NCBI RefSeq assembly: GCF_037101375.1
Contig: NZ_AP029019.1
Span: 2,826,001 to 2,890,000, forward strand
Source: Acidovorax sp. DW039
GTDB taxonomy: Bacteria; Pseudomonadota; Gammaproteobacteria; Burkholderiales; Burkholderiaceae_C
Length of the DNA stretch: 64,000 nucleotides
Direction of reading: 5' to 3'
Part shown: piece after piece, positions 1-9,843 of the stretch
Layout of the letters: each line of letters starts with the position of its first letter
How positions within the stretch are numbered: the stretch's first letter is position 1
Translations under genes and position numbers: made by a program
Notes under the pieces: generated by a model
Seen by the model: the letters and a program-made list of their open reading frames with translations, nothing else
The model's database searches: none
Told to the model about the DNA's origin: nothing

Positions 1-3000
1 CAAGGTAGACCAGTTTCCCAATATCGACTTTCCCGTAGTGGTCGTCACAGTGGACTACCCCGGTGCATCCCCTGAAATCGTCGAAAGCGAAGTCACCAAG
101 AAGATCGAAGAAGGCGTCAACTCCATTGCAGGCATCAATGCGCTGACCTCGCGCAGTTACGAGGGCACTGCGGTGGTGATCATCGAGTTCCAGCTGCACA
201 TCGATGGACGCAAGGCGGCTGAAGATGTGCGCGAGAAAGTGGCTACGGTGCGCCCCAACCTTCGCACCGAAGTGAAGGAGCCCCGCGTGCTGCGGTTCGA
301 TCCGGCCAGCCGGGCCGTCTGGTCGCTGGCCGTGCTACCTGATGACAAGCCATCCAGCGCGTCGCAAGGGGATCGCCCGTCAGCGCAACCCTCCGCGGTG
401 GAGCTGACAACGTGGGCAGAGCAAGTGCTCAAGAAGCGGCTCGAAAACGTGCGCGGCGTCGGTGCGGTGAACCTGGTCGGTGCCACCAAGCGCGAAATCA
501 ACATCTACCTCAATCCTCAGGCACTGGAAACGTTCGGCATCACCCCCGATCAGGTGGTGGCTGCGGTGCGCAATGAAAATCAGGATCTGCCGGTGGGCGC
601 CATTCGCTCACTCGCGCAGGAACGGGTGGTTCAAATTGACGCACGCATGGACCGCCCCGAGGACTTTGGCCGGATCATCGTTGCCCGCAGGGGCGCGGCA
701 GCCAACGGACAGGTGGCCGCTGGAGCGCCCATACGCCTGGACCAGCTGGCGCGCATCCAGGACGGTGCGCAGGAACTGGAGAGCCTGGCCCTCTACAACG
801 GCCAGCGCACGCTGCTGCTGTCCGTGCAGAAAGCGCAAGGCGACAACACCATTGAAGTGGTGGACGGGCTGAACGCGGCGGTCGTGGACATCCGCAAGCA
901 ACTCCCGCCCGGCGTGCGGCTGGAAGTGATTGGCGACAGCTCCCGCCCCATCCGCGTGGCGGTCAACAATGTGCGCCAGACACTGATTGAAGGTGCCATC
1001 CTCACGGTGCTGATCGTGTTCCTGTTCCTGAACTCATGGCGATCCACGGTGATCACGGGGCTGACGCTGCCGATTGCGCTGATCGGCACCTTCCTGTTCA
1101 TGAACATGTTTGGTTTCACCATCAACATGATCACGTTGATGGCACTGTCACTGTGCGTGGGTCTGCTCATTGACGACGCCATCGTGGTGCGCGAGAACAT
1201 CGTGCGCCATGTGCAAATGGGCAAGAATGCTTATGCAGCAGCCATGGACGGCACGCAGGAGATCGGTCTGGCCGTTCTAGCCACCACCCTGTCCATCGTC
1301 GCGGTGTTCATGCCCATCGGGTTCATGGGCGGCATCATCGGCAAGTTCTTTCATGAATTCGGCATCACCATCGTTGCTGCGGTGATGATTTCGATGTTCG
1401 TGAGCTTTACGCTGGACCCCATGCTCTCCAGCGTGTGGCATGACCCGAGCATCCACCACCACGGCCAGCGCTCGGAGCCTGTGACGCTGTACGACAAGAC
1501 CCTGGGCCGCGTCACCGGCTGGTTTGACCGCGCCACAGATGCTCTGGCAGAGGGCTACCAGCATATCCTGCGGTGGTCTTTAGTGCACAAGCTGAGCACG
1601 CTGCTGATTGCCCTGGCCATCTTTGTGCTGAGCATTTTCATGGTGCCGCTGCTGGGTACCGAGTTTGTGCCCAAGGCAGATTTTTCAGAAACCACCGTCA
1701 GCTTCTACACCCCCGTGGGCTCGTCGCTGGAGGCCACCGAGGCCAAGGCTCGCCAGGTGGAAGGCATCCTGCGCCAGATGCCAGAGGTGCGCTACACCCT
1801 TACCACCATCAACACGGGCAACGCCCAGGGCAAGATGTACGCCAGCATCTACGTTCGGCTGGTAGACCGCAAGGATCGCAGCCGCAGCGTGGATCAGATG
1901 TCGGATGTGCTGCGCGAACAATTGGCTAAGGTCGCGGGTATCACCGTCACCCATGTGGGTCTGCTCGACGCAGTGGGCGGGCAAAAGCAGGTGGAATTCT
2001 CCCTGCAGGGGCCGGATCTCAAAGAACTGGAACGGCTGACCCAACAGGTGACGGCCCGCATCCAGGGCATTCCTGGGCTCGTCGATCTGGACACCAGCGC
2101 CAAACCCGACAAGCCCGTCATCGCCGTGGAAGTGCGTCGCGATGCGGCATCGGACCTGGGACTCGGGGTTGCACAGATGGGCGCATCCTTGAGGACACTG
2201 GTGGCGGGCACGACCGTAGGCAACTGGCGGGCACCCGACGACCAGACTTATGACGTGAACGTGCGGCTGGCCCCCGAGGCACGCACCACCCCGCTGGACC
2301 TGGAGCGCCTGCCCTTTGCCCTGATCAATACAGACGGCACCAGCCGCATCGTGCGTCTGAACCAGGTGGCGAAAGTGACCGAGTCCACGGGAGCCAACCA
2401 GATCAACCGGCGCGATCTGACCCGCGAGGTAGCTATCAATGCCAACGTGGCCCAGCGCTCCGCCGGGGAGGTATCGGCAGACATCAAGAAGGCGCTGGAT
2501 GACGTGCCCTTCCCGCCCGGCTACCGCTATCAGTTTGGTGGCTCTACCAAGAACATGGCGGAGTCTTTTGGCTATGCCATATCGGCGCTGGCCATGGCCA
2601 TCATCTTCATCTACATGATTCTTGCCAGCCAGTTCAAGAGCTTCCTGCAGCCGCTGGCACTGATGACATCGCTGCCACTCACCCTGATCGGGGTGGTGCT
2701 GGCCTTGCTCATGTTCCGCTCCACGCTGTCCATGTTCTCCATCATTGGGGTGGTGATGCTGATGGGGCTGGTGACCAAGAACGCCATCTTGCTGGTGGAC
2801 TTCGCCATTCGCGCCCGCGAGGAACACACGGACGATCAGGGCAACACCGTTCCGGGGCTTCCAAGGGCTGAGGCCCTGCTGCTGGCCGCAAGAGTTCGCC
2901 TGCGTCCCATCCTCATGACCACGCTGGCCATGATCTTTGGCATGGTGCCCCTGGCCTTCGCGCTGTCAGAAGGCTCTGAGCAACGCGCCCCCATGGGCCA

Positions 3001-3157
3001 GGCGGTGATTGGTGGCGTTATTACCTCCTCACTTTTGACCCTGGTGGTCGTGCCTGTGGTGTATTGCTACATGGATGATCTGGCCCGGTGGGCACTTGCC
3101 CGCATGGGCCGTGGTCAGGGAGCCTCCAGCCCATCTAAAATTCAGGGTTTGTCCTGA
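1..3157 (+). CDS. RND efflux transporter permease, 5' end missing
   Basis: This is the inner-membrane proton-driven pump subunit of a tripartite efflux system of the AcrB/MexB (HAE1-like) type. The frame is open from the first bases of the window, with [15 protein letters not shown] before the first possible start, so the true start lies upstream and only the N-terminal segment is missing. The sequence shows the paired aspartates of TM4 ([13 protein letters not shown]), the lysine of TM10 ([13 protein letters not shown]), two large periplasmic domains and a second membrane half ending near residue 1020. The partner outer-membrane channel could be the TolC-type protein 1.2 kb downstream, although pcm and a rhodanese gene lie between. 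The substrate cannot be read from the sequence. Confidence 0.93.
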   Translation, partial: KVDQFPNIDFPVVVVTVDYPGASPEIVESEVTKKIEEGVNSIAGINALTSRSYEGTAVVIIEFQLHIDGRKAAEDVREKVATVRPNLRTEVKEPRVLRFDPASRAVWSLAVLPDDKPSSASQGDRPSAQPSAVELTTWAEQVLKKRLENVRGVGAVNLVGATKREINIYLNPQALETFGITPDQVVAAVRNENQDLPVGAIRSLAQERVVQIDARMDRPEDFGRIIVARRGAAANGQVAAGAPIRLDQLARIQDGAQELESLALYNGQRTLLLSVQKAQGDNTIEVVDGLNAAVVDIRKQLPPGVRLEVIGDSSRPIRVAVNNVRQTLIEGAILTVLIVFLFLNSWRSTVITGLTLPIALIGTFLFMNMFGFTINMITLMALSLCVGLLIDDAIVVRENIVRHVQMGKNAYAAAMDGTQEIGLAVLATTLSIVAVFMPIGFMGGIIGKFFHEFGITIVAAVMISMFVSFTLDPMLSSVWHDPSIHHHGQRSEPVTLYDKTLGRVTGWFDRATDALAEGYQHILRWSLVHKLSTLLIALAIFVLSIFMVPLLGTEFVPKADFSETTVSFYTPVGSSLEATEAKARQVEGILRQMPEVRYTLTTINTGNAQGKMYASIYVRLVDRKDRSRSVDQMSDVLREQLAKVAGITVTHVGLLDAVGGQKQVEFSLQGPDLKELERLTQQVTARIQGIPGLVDLDTSAKPDKPVIAVEVRRDAASDLGLGVAQMGASLRTLVAGTTVGNWRAPDDQTYDVNVRLAPEARTTPLDLERLPFALINTDGTSRIVRLNQVAKVTESTGANQINRRDLTREVAINANVAQRSAGEVSADIKKALDDVPFPPGYRYQFGGSTKNMAESFGYAISALAMAIIFIYMILASQFKSFLQPLALMTSLPLTLIGVVLALLMFRSTLSMFSIIGVVMLMGLVTKNAILLVDFAIRAREEHTDDQGNTVPGLPRAEALLLAARVRLRPILMTTLAMIFGMVPLAFALSEGSEQRAPMGQAVIGGVITSSLLTLVVVPVVYCYMDDLARWALARMGRGQGASSPSKIQGLS

Positions 3158-3181
3158 CCCGCACTCCACCGGAGACCTTCG

Positions 3182-3895
3182 ATGAATTTGCCACTGAACA
3201 CGTCCGCCAACATCAGCGACCCGATCGCCCAGGCCCGCTACAACATGATCGAGCAACAGATCCGCCCCTGGAACGTGCTGGATGCCGACGTGCTGGAGCT
3301 GCTCTCCGTGGTGCGGCGCGAAGACTTCGTGCCCGCGGCCTATCGCAACCTGGCCTTTGCCGACATTGAAATCCCTCTGCTGGGCGACGATGCCGAAGAA
3401 GCCGTTCGCCTGGGCCAGAGCATGCTGCAGCCCAAGATTGAAGCCCGCATGGTGCAAGATCTGCGCATCCAGCCTACCGACAAGGTTCTGGAAATTGGCG
3501 CAGGCTCTGGCTACATGGCGGCGCTGATGGCGCACCGCGCAGAACGCGTGGTGTCGCTGGAAGTCAACCCTGCACTGGCCAGCATGGCCCGTGACAACCT
3601 GCGTAACGCTGGCGTGCAGAACGCCGATGTGCGCCAGGCCGATGCCGCACGCGATGCCATTCCCGATGGCCCCTTTGATGTGATCGTGCTGAGCGGCTCT
3701 GTCGCGCAGGTTCCGCAAAACCTGCTGTCTTTGCTGCGTGAAGGTGGTCGTCTGGGCGCGGTGGTGGGCAACGACCCCGTCATGCGCTTTACGCTCACGC
3801 GCCGCGAAGGAGACCGATTCGTGACGACATCCCCCTGGGACACCACTGCCCCCCGCCTGGTGAACTTCCCTGAACCTTCCAGCTTCTCGTTCTGA
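3182..3895 (+). CDS. pcm: protein-L-isoaspartate O-methyltransferase family protein
   Basis: This is an S-adenosylmethionine-dependent methyltransferase of the PCMT family, which methylates L-isoaspartyl residues so that damaged proteins can be repaired. It has 237 residues, close to the usual size. The SAM-binding glycine motif EIGAGSGY is near residue 104, and an acidic residue ends the next strand (VVSLEVNP). The ATG is preceded by a GGAGA ribosome site 25 bp after the RND stop. The N-terminal part (ARYNMIEQQIRPWNVLD) is typical of the branch found next to tolC in Burkholderiales. Members of this branch may not be true repair enzymes, so the activity is inferred from family membership only. 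Confidence 0.88.
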   Translation: MNLPLNTSANISDPIAQARYNMIEQQIRPWNVLDADVLELLSVVRREDFVPAAYRNLAFADIEIPLLGDDAEEAVRLGQSMLQPKIEARMVQDLRIQPTDKVLEIGAGSGYMAALMAHRAERVVSLEVNPALASMARDNLRNAGVQNADVRQADAARDAIPDGPFDVIVLSGSVAQVPQNLLSLLREGGRLGAVVGNDPVMRFTLTRREGDRFVTTSPWDTTAPRLVNFPEPSSFSF

Positions 3896-3920
3896 CCCCC
3901 TCCTTCCTTCGGAGTTTTGC

Positions 3921-4262
3921 ATGATCACTCGCGTACGCCCTGCCCAGCTTGCTGAATGGTTTGCCACACATCCTGCAGCTGCCCAGCCCTTGGTGCTGGA
4001 TGTACGCGAGCCATGGGAACTGCAGACGGCCAGCGTGCGCGCCCAAGGGTTTGAACTGAAAGCGATTCCCATGGGTGAGATTCCCGCCCGCCTGGCAGAA
4101 CTGCCCAAGGACCAGCCGATTGCCTGCCTTTGCCACCACGGCATGCGCAGCATGAATGTGGCGGCTTTTCTGGAACAGCATGGTTTTGAGCAACTGGCCA
4201 ATATCTCAGGCGGCATTGATGCGTGGTCCCACGAAGTAGACCCCCAGGTTCCCCGCTACTGA
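3921..4262 (+). CDS. rhodanese-like sulfurtransferase domain protein
   Basis: This is a single-domain rhodanese (GlpE/PspE-like) of 113 residues. The persulfide-carrying cysteine is visible in the active-site loop CLCHHGMRS near residue 71, preceded by the family signature LDVREPWE near residue 29. Such proteins carry or transfer sulfane sulfur in the cytoplasm; the donor and acceptor are not indicated. It lies 25 bp after pcm with its own CGGAG ribosome site and 96 bp before the TolC-type gene, so pcm, this gene and the channel gene may be co-transcribed. Confidence 0.88.
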   Translation: MITRVRPAQLAEWFATHPAAAQPLVLDVREPWELQTASVRAQGFELKAIPMGEIPARLAELPKDQPIACLCHHGMRSMNVAAFLEQHGFEQLANISGGIDAWSHEVDPQVPRY

Positions 4263-4358
4263 AAGAGGCCAATCCCTGGGCGGTATTCGCACTTGCACGC
4301 TCACAACAACGGGTCAGCAGTTTTTCCATCCTTTTGTGCAGACACTCTGAGGACATCC

Positions 4359-5702
4359 ATGATCGTTTTCCGGCTTCTTCCCCTGACATTGGCGCTCGGC
4401 GCCGTACTCAGTGCCCCGGCGCACGCCCAGAGCCTGATGGAGCTGGTGGAATCAGCCCGCACTTACGACACGGCCTGGCAGTCGGCCCGCGCCCAGTTGG
4501 ATGCGGCGGCACGCCGCGCTGATCAGGCAGAAGCAGGCCTGCTACCCAGCGCTGCCCTCACCTCAGGCATCACAAGGGCCCAAACTGATGTGAGCCGACC
4601 CAGCATTGAACGCACGGCCAGCACGCAAACACTGGGGGTGAACGCTTCGCAGCCCCTGTACCGCCCCGCCAACCGCATCACGCTGGAGCAAAGCCAGCGT
4701 AACGTGGACGTTGCACAAGCGCAGCTGGATGCCGCCACTCAAGATCTGCTGGTGCGGGTGAGCCAAGCCTATTTTGATGTTCTGGCCGCGCAAGACACAC
4801 TGACCTTCGTGCAGGCGCAAAAGGCTGCGGTGTCTGAGCAATTGGCCTCGGCCAAGCGCAATTTTGAGGTGGGCACCTCCACCGTGACAGATTCCCGCGA
4901 AGCGCAGGCACGATACGACCTGGTGATTGCCCAGGAAATTGCCGCAGAGAATGACCTGCGCGTCAAAAAGCTGGCACTGGATCAATTGGTGGGCGTGACC
5001 AACGCACAGCCTGTCCCGCTGGCGCAACCTTTGCAGCTGCCCAACGTGGAGCCTGCGAATGTGAGCCACTGGGTTGATCTGGCGCGTGACCAGCAGCCCA
5101 ATGTGAGGCAGGCCGCCATCGCGCTGGACATTGCACGCCTGGAAACCAAAAAGGCCGAAACGGGCCACCGCCCTACCGTTGACCTGCAGGCAGGCTACAA
5201 CATCACCCGCAACCCTACAGGCACCATCACCACCCCCGGCGTGAACAGCCGCACCAACGTGGCAAGCGTTGGTGTTGCTTTCAACCTGCCCCTGTTCGCT
5301 GGCTTTTCGGTTCAGAACCGCGTGAAGGAAACCCTGGCGCTGGAGACCAAGGCAGAAGCCGACCTCGAAACGGCCCGCCGCAACGTGGCGCAAGCCACTC
5401 GGGCCGCCTTCTTCGGCGTGCAGTCCGGACAGGGCCAGGTCCAGGCGCTGGAAGCTGCCGAAGCCTCCAGCCAAAGCGCCCTGGATGCCAACAAGCTCGG
5501 CTACCAGGTGGGTGTGCGCATCAACATCGATGTGCTCAATGCCCAGAGCCAGCTCTACCAGACAAAACGCGATCTGGCCCAGGCGCGCTACAACGTGCTG
5601 CTGGGCAATCTGAAACTGCGCCAGGCGGCAGGCACGCTGACGGTAGAAGACGTCGGCCGTATCAACGCGCTGCTGCAAACACCGCAGACCAAGCAGCCCT
5701 GA
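4359..5702 (+). CDS. tolC: TolC-family outer membrane channel protein
   Basis: This is an outer membrane efflux channel of the TolC type used by tripartite pumps and type I secretion. I chose the ATG at 4359, preceded by GAGGA, because it starts a clean signal peptide (MIVFRLLPLTLALGAVLSAPAHA, with cleavage after AHA, given here as about 23 residues in two halves MIVFRLLPLTLA and LGAVLSAPAHA). A TTG 22 codons upstream would put polar residues before it. The mature protein shows the duplicated heptad-rich helical repeats of the family (LDAATQDLLVRVSQAYFDVL and the matching C-terminal half). Its 447 residues are typical. It probably serves the RND pump encoded upstream or other exporters. Confidence 0.9.
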   Translation: MIVFRLLPLTLALGAVLSAPAHAQSLMELVESARTYDTAWQSARAQLDAAARRADQAEAGLLPSAALTSGITRAQTDVSRPSIERTASTQTLGVNASQPLYRPANRITLEQSQRNVDVAQAQLDAATQDLLVRVSQAYFDVLAAQDTLTFVQAQKAAVSEQLASAKRNFEVGTSTVTDSREAQARYDLVIAQEIAAENDLRVKKLALDQLVGVTNAQPVPLAQPLQLPNVEPANVSHWVDLARDQQPNVRQAAIALDIARLETKKAETGHRPTVDLQAGYNITRNPTGTITTPGVNSRTNVASVGVAFNLPLFAGFSVQNRVKETLALETKAEADLETARRNVAQATRAAFFGVQSGQGQVQALEAAEASSQSALDANKLGYQVGVRINIDVLNAQSQLYQTKRDLAQARYNVLLGNLKLRQAAGTLTVEDVGRINALLQTPQTKQP

Positions 5703-6058
5703 AGCGTTGATTGCGCGCGCGGGTAACCACCCGAGGCAGAACCTTTGATGCATCAGGTAGCTGCGCCAGTTGGTACTCCAAGGAGGCCCTGAGGGGCGCT
5801 GCCCCTCAGCCCTGCGCGGTCACCCGCCTTGCGCGGCATGGACGCCACAGCGGCAGCCCCCATTGGGTTGGGGGCGTAGTACGGGCCGGGTTTTACGCGG
5901 ACAATCACAAAGTTTGCCGGCAGTGCAAAGATGCACTACTGGCAGCGAAAGCGCGCGCACGAGCACATGCGAAAGTTTCGGCAAAGGCGGGCGCGTCGTG
6001 AAAGTGCTTTGTCCCACACAACGCCCCCTGCCAGGCGCCACGCAATCTACGCGACTTC
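5703..6058. other. 356-bp intergenic region with three hairpins
   Basis: No convincing gene is seen here. Three inverted repeats are present. At 5789-5809 is a perfect 9-bp stem, CTGAGGGGC with loop GCT. At 5856-5875 is a 6-bp stem, GCCCCC/GGGGGC. At 5916-5943 is a 12-position stem with loop AAGA that has one mismatch and one G-U pair. The first could end tolC transcription, although no T-run follows. The third could belong to a structured leader or a small RNA upstream of the BLUF-like gene. This is inference from symmetry only. Confidence 0.4.
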
Positions 6059-7585
6059 ATGAAGAAGAACCCGTTCTATCTGGTGTGCTACTACGGTCAG
6101 ACCACAGGCGCCTCAGACCGCTCGCAGTCCATCAGCAGCCTGATCGAGACCTCTCAGGAGTTTGCTCGCAAACACCACCTCACCGGCCTGCTGGCGGTGG
6201 CTGATGGCTACTACCTGCACCTCGTCGAAGGCGAGCGTGAGGCGGTCCAGGGGCTGGTGCATCGCATCAATGGTTTCTGGGGCAACACGCCCCCCACCGT
6301 GCTGCTGTCTCTGGCTGTGCCCCGACAACGATACGCGCAGTGGAGTGCCAATCTGGTCGCACGGCCGCATGCTGTCAGCGGCATGGAGGAACGGCTCGCT
6401 CATATGCGCAAGTTCATTGCCCAGGATGCAATGGCCGCGTTGCCCGACCTGTTTCGCTACTTTCTGATGCCGAGCGCACCAGCAGAGGTACCCGCGAAGC
6501 CCACCCAACCAAGGGGGCAGGTGCGGCAGGTGGCCGTATTCAGCAGTTCGCTGCTGTGGTTCAACCCCATCTTCAGCCACGTCGCCATGCGCTACCGGGG
6601 CACGCCCCACACCCTCAAGGCGTCCAGCACGGGACGCGATGCAGACACGTTTCCGATCGACTATGTGGACGTGTCCGCAGGCCCGCTGGGTGCCGTACGC
6701 ATGGTGGGAATCAGTCTGGATCTGCTGGGCTCCACCTTGTCCCATCCCCTGTTGAGCAAGGTAGAAGTGGCTGTTTTCCTCACGCGGAACAATGCAACGG
6801 GCAAAGACGTTGCCCTGGTGGAGCAAGCACTGAGCCACCCGGCCATGCTGCACTCCCGCCCTCGACTCCTGTTTGTCACCTCAGGCAAAGACGAGGATTT
6901 GGCGGCATCCTTTCAGGCCATGGCATCGACTGCGGGGTTACCAACGACCGAGCTGGCTTCTTCGGTGCTTTCCGGAGAGCCCATCTGGACTGCCATTGCA
7001 AAAATGCTCGAAGCCCACCCTCAGCAGCCCATCCCTCCCTTGCACTTGGCGACGGACACCCAGGAGATTCCCTCCAAGGCTCCATGGCGCCCTGCAACAT
7101 TGCAGGAATACAGTCCAAAGCCAGAGATATCGGTTCAGGTTCCAACCCCCGTCATGGCCTCTGCCTCTACTGCAACAGGGGCTACCGCAGTACTGCAACA
7201 GACTCTGGAGGATGCGGTGGCCATCCTTCCGCAAGGCAGCTGGGGCGGCTGGCTGGACCTATCCAAGGGTCAGTGGTCCGGGACCGCAGGCGCCCTGCCC
7301 GATCCGGTGACGCTACTGACCTACGCGCAGCGCATGACTCAGGACGACACAGCCATGCAATTTCATCAAGGCGCCCAAAGCCGGAATGTGCCCGATCTGA
7401 AGGTCACGTCACTGGAGGCGCATTACCAGTTCAACCTCTTCTTGCCTCAGGAACCATCGCTGTTGCTGCACCTGCAGGCCCCCAAGGATGGCACTCCACT
7501 GGCCCGAGCCCAGCTGCTTTTGCGGCTGGCATTGGAGAAGGCCCATGCCCTCTTGGCAACGGGCGTGAGCACCTCTGCTCAATGA
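6059..7585 (+). CDS. BLUF-fold protein lacking flavin-coordinating residues, with two extra domains
   Basis: Residues 5-100 match the BLUF photoreceptor fold in length and pattern ([19 protein letters not shown], then YAQWS). Aligned by eye with Slr1694, the three residues that hold and photoactivate flavin are all changed: Tyr8 is Cys10, Asn32 is Ala36 and Gln50 is His54. Trp91 is kept as Trp95, and the following Met is Ala97. Light sensing by the usual mechanism is therefore unlikely. Residues about 155-340 form an alpha/beta domain that I cannot assign with certainty; it recalls a GTPase-like fold without a P-loop. Residues about 385-505 form a small domain that could be Roadblock-like. 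The gene overlaps the convergent waaA by 7 bp. Its function is unknown. Confidence 0.7.
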   Translation: MKKNPFYLVCYYGQTTGASDRSQSISSLIETSQEFARKHHLTGLLAVADGYYLHLVEGEREAVQGLVHRINGFWGNTPPTVLLSLAVPRQRYAQWSANLVARPHAVSGMEERLAHMRKFIAQDAMAALPDLFRYFLMPSAPAEVPAKPTQPRGQVRQVAVFSSSLLWFNPIFSHVAMRYRGTPHTLKASSTGRDADTFPIDYVDVSAGPLGAVRMVGISLDLLGSTLSHPLLSKVEVAVFLTRNNATGKDVALVEQALSHPAMLHSRPRLLFVTSGKDEDLAASFQAMASTAGLPTTELASSVLSGEPIWTAIAKMLEAHPQQPIPPLHLATDTQEIPSKAPWRPATLQEYSPKPEISVQVPTPVMASASTATGATAVLQQTLEDAVAILPQGSWGGWLDLSKGQWSGTAGALPDPVTLLTYAQRMTQDDTAMQFHQGAQSRNVPDLKVTSLEAHYQFNLFLPQEPSLLLHLQAPKDGTPLARAQLLLRLALEKAHALLATGVSTSAQ

Positions 7586-8973
7586 AGCTCTGACGCAGCG
7601 GGGACCGTATCCAGGGCTGACAAAGTCCAGCCCAATACGTGAGCAATCTGCCGGGCCGTAGCGCGAGCCGCCCCACGGTGCGCCTTGGCAAAGGCATGTG
7701 CGGCAGCACGGGCCTCTTTCAATTCCGCAGGCTTCAAGGCCAACGTGCAAGCCCTTTCGGCAGCCGCATGAAGATTGGGGGCACGCCAGGCAGCCTTGGC
7801 ATCCAATGCCAGATCGGTGGCCTCGGCAAAGTTGAAAGTGTGCGGGCCCACCATCACGGGGCAACCGCATGCAGCCGCCTCGATCAGGTTCTGCCCGCCC
7901 AGCGGTGCAAAACTGCCGCCCAGCAACACCACGTCGGCCATGGCGTAGTAGGCAGCCATCTCGCCTACCGAATCGCCCAGCCACACATCGGCTGCCGCCG
8001 GAAAGCCCTGTTGCCAGCTGCTGCGGCGCGACACGCTGAGCCCTGCGCCCTGCAGCAGTTGCTGCACTTCGTCAAACCGGTGCGGGTGCCTGGGCACGAT
8101 CAGCCACTGCACATCAGGGCCGAGCGAGCTTGCTTCACTTTTTATAGCATCTTGCGCTTGCTGTTCCTGCGCTGGCAGCCTTTTTGATCGTATGTATTCC
8201 AGCCACAGCGTTTCTTCCCCTTCGCGGCTGCTGGCCAGCATCACCACTGGTCGCTGCGAGGCAGCCCGCCAACCGCGCCCCATCTCCATGAGGGTGGCAT
8301 CGGGCACAACATCAAATTTCAGATTGCCCAGCACGCCCTGTACGGGGGCACCCAGGTCTTCCAGCCGCCGAGCATCGCTGGCCGACTGCGCCCACACTGC
8401 GGCCAAACCCTGGTATGCGGGCAAAGCCAGCGGTGCAAGGCGGCGCGCACCGCGCCATGACTTCTCGTTCAACCGGGCGTTGGCCAGCACCAGCGGTATG
8501 CGACGCTCCTGGCAGGCGGCAATCAGGTTGGGCCAAACCTCCGTCTCCATCAGCACCCCGACGGCAGGGCGGAATTGCTGCAAAAAGCGGTGAACAGCGC
8601 CCGGAGTGTCCCAAGGCAGCCACACCTGCACATCGCCCGGCTGCAGCAGCTTTTCTCCTTCTGCCCGGCCCGTGGCGGTGCCGTGCGTCAACAACAGGCG
8701 CATGCCGGGAATGGCGTTGCGCAGTTCACGCAGCAGAATGTCTGCCGCTCGGGTTTCGCCCAAAGAAACCGCGTGAATCCAGACAAACCGCCCCATCAAA
8801 TCCACGCTGCTGTGCGCCACCAAACTGTCCATGGGCTGGTCGTAGCGGCCAAATCGCTCATGAACGGCCACTGCATAGCCTGGCTCTGCACGGGCACGGC
8901 GGCGCAATTTGCGCCTCAGCAAAGGTTGCGCCCCCCAAACGACTGCGCTGTACAAAGCCCGAGCCCAGTTCAT
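7579..8973 (-). CDS. waaA: 3-deoxy-D-manno-octulosonic acid (Kdo) transferase
   Basis: This enzyme adds Kdo to lipid A precursor at the cytoplasmic face of the inner membrane, the step that starts LPS core synthesis. The protein has 464 residues with an N-terminal membrane anchor, the HERFGRY motif near the N-terminus, WIHAVSLGE of the acceptor domain, and the C-terminal donor-binding part ([31 protein letters not shown]). I chose the ATG at 8973 because it overlaps the stop of the upstream nitrilase-family gene as ATGA, which points to translational coupling. About 19 residues near 262-281 ([19 protein letters not shown]) are encoded by an interspersed repeat inserted in frame just before IVPRHPHRF. 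Confidence 0.93.
   Translation of the reverse strand: MNWARALYSAVVWGAQPLLRRKLRRRARAEPGYAVAVHERFGRYDQPMDSLVAHSSVDLMGRFVWIHAVSLGETRAADILLRELRNAIPGMRLLLTHGTATGRAEGEKLLQPGDVQVWLPWDTPGAVHRFLQQFRPAVGVLMETEVWPNLIAACQERRIPLVLANARLNEKSWRGARRLAPLALPAYQGLAAVWAQSASDARRLEDLGAPVQGVLGNLKFDVVPDATLMEMGRGWRAASQRPVVMLASSREGEETLWLEYIRSKRLPAQEQQAQDAIKSEASSLGPDVQWLIVPRHPHRFDEVQQLLQGAGLSVSRRSSWQQGFPAAADVWLGDSVGEMAAYYAMADVVLLGGSFAPLGGQNLIEAAACGCPVMVGPHTFNFAEATDLALDAKAAWRAPNLHAAAERACTLALKPAELKEARAAAHAFAKAHRGAARATARQIAHVLGWTLSALDTVPAASELH
8131..8188 (+). repeat. interspersed repeat copy inside waaA
   Basis: This copy contains the conserved blocks TTTTTATAGCATC, TTGCGCTTG and GCGCTGGCAGCC in the order seen in the other copies. 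It lies inside waaA in the opposite orientation to the gene and stays open in the waaA frame, encoding an AQDAIK-type peptide. The first palindrome arm (CTTCA) has lost its match to ATAG, so the small hairpin of the intergenic copies is degraded here. Confidence 0.7.
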
Positions 8974-9779
8974 GGCGAGGGCACCTCGACAGGGACCACC
9001 GCCCCCACCCACGAACCCGCCTGGCGACGGCCCACCACCAAACAGCTACCCACACCTTCGGCCGCGACCACCAGCGAGCCCCCCTCAGCCCACAACGCAC
9101 TGCGCCCTGCACATTGGTAGCCCCCTGAAGGAGCACCAAAATTCGCCATCAAAACAGCCATGTCATGTTCACGCGCATAGGACTGGAGCATGGCGCTTTC
9201 TGGGGCATAGCCCTTCTCAGACAAGAGCATGCTGCATGCATACAGCGCGGCACCTGCGTTGCTGGCGGCCTGCGCGTGCTCGGCATGGGTGATGTCTGCA
9301 CACACTGCCAGCCCCACGGGCTGGCCTGCCAGCGGGGTGATATGCGCCGCCGCGGCCCCTGGACTGGCAAAGCGCTCTTCTCCGCCATGCAGGTGGTGCT
9401 TGCGATACACCTCTGTGCGGCCCGAGGGATGAAACACCAGCGCGCCAATCGAGGGCAGCAAATGCCCTGCTGAGGCCTGGGCGTCTGGCACAACAGCGGC
9501 CCCCACCACCAGTGCCATGCCATGGTACGTGGCCGCCTCACGCAAGGGGGCAAGGCGCCCGTCCTGCATGTCGTGCATGTCCATCACGTGGTTTGCCATG
9601 TGATCCGGTTCATACCCGATCAGAGACAGCTCAGGAAACAACAGCAAGTTCACCTTATGAAGGGCTGCGGCCTGGACAAATGCCAAGTGCTGGCGCAGGT
9701 TGGCCGCGAGATCACCTGCCACGGGCAAGGTTTGTGCGGCGGCAACCACCAATGGTGAATCGGAATGGGAAAAGCGCAT
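8970..9779 (-). CDS. carbon-nitrogen hydrolase (nitrilase superfamily)
   Basis: This is a nitrilase-superfamily amidohydrolase of 269 residues. The catalytic triad is visible: Glu50 in LLLFPELSLIGYE, the lysine in YRKHHLHGGEE near residue 127, and the cysteine in LAVCADITH near residue 160. It has one domain and no glutaminase or synthetase fusion. The substrate cannot be deduced; relatives act on omega-amides, carbamoyl compounds or deaminated glutathione. It lies upstream of waaA in the same transcript and overlaps it by 4 bp. Confidence 0.85.
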   Translation of the reverse strand: MRFSHSDSPLVVAAAQTLPVAGDLAANLRQHLAFVQAAALHKVNLLLFPELSLIGYEPDHMANHVMDMHDMQDGRLAPLREAATYHGMALVVGAAVVPDAQASAGHLLPSIGALVFHPSGRTEVYRKHHLHGGEERFASPGAAAAHITPLAGQPVGLAVCADITHAEHAQAASNAGAALYACSMLLSEKGYAPESAMLQSYAREHDMAVLMANFGAPSGGYQCAGRSALWAEGGSLVVAAEGVGSCLVVGRRQAGSWVGAVVPVEVPSP

Positions 9780-9843
9780 GGACGAAATCTGGGGGGAAGT
9801 TCAGCAAGGGCCGCCTCCCCGCCGCGGGGCTATTCCCCGCAAC

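Noticed and set aside
2426..2445. GTAGCTATCAATGCC inside the RND gene, resembling the repeat hairpin
   Set aside because: Only one arm matches and the residues fit normal RND family sequence; probably chance.
5711..6001. A 96-codon frame with a CxxC in the gap before the BLUF-like gene
   Set aside because: No ribosome site, Arg/Ala-rich translation and overlap with hairpins; I see no support for a gene.
9824..9840. GCGGGG/CCCCGC inverted repeat after the mutase stop
   Set aside because: Six-base stem without a T-run; too weak to call a terminator.
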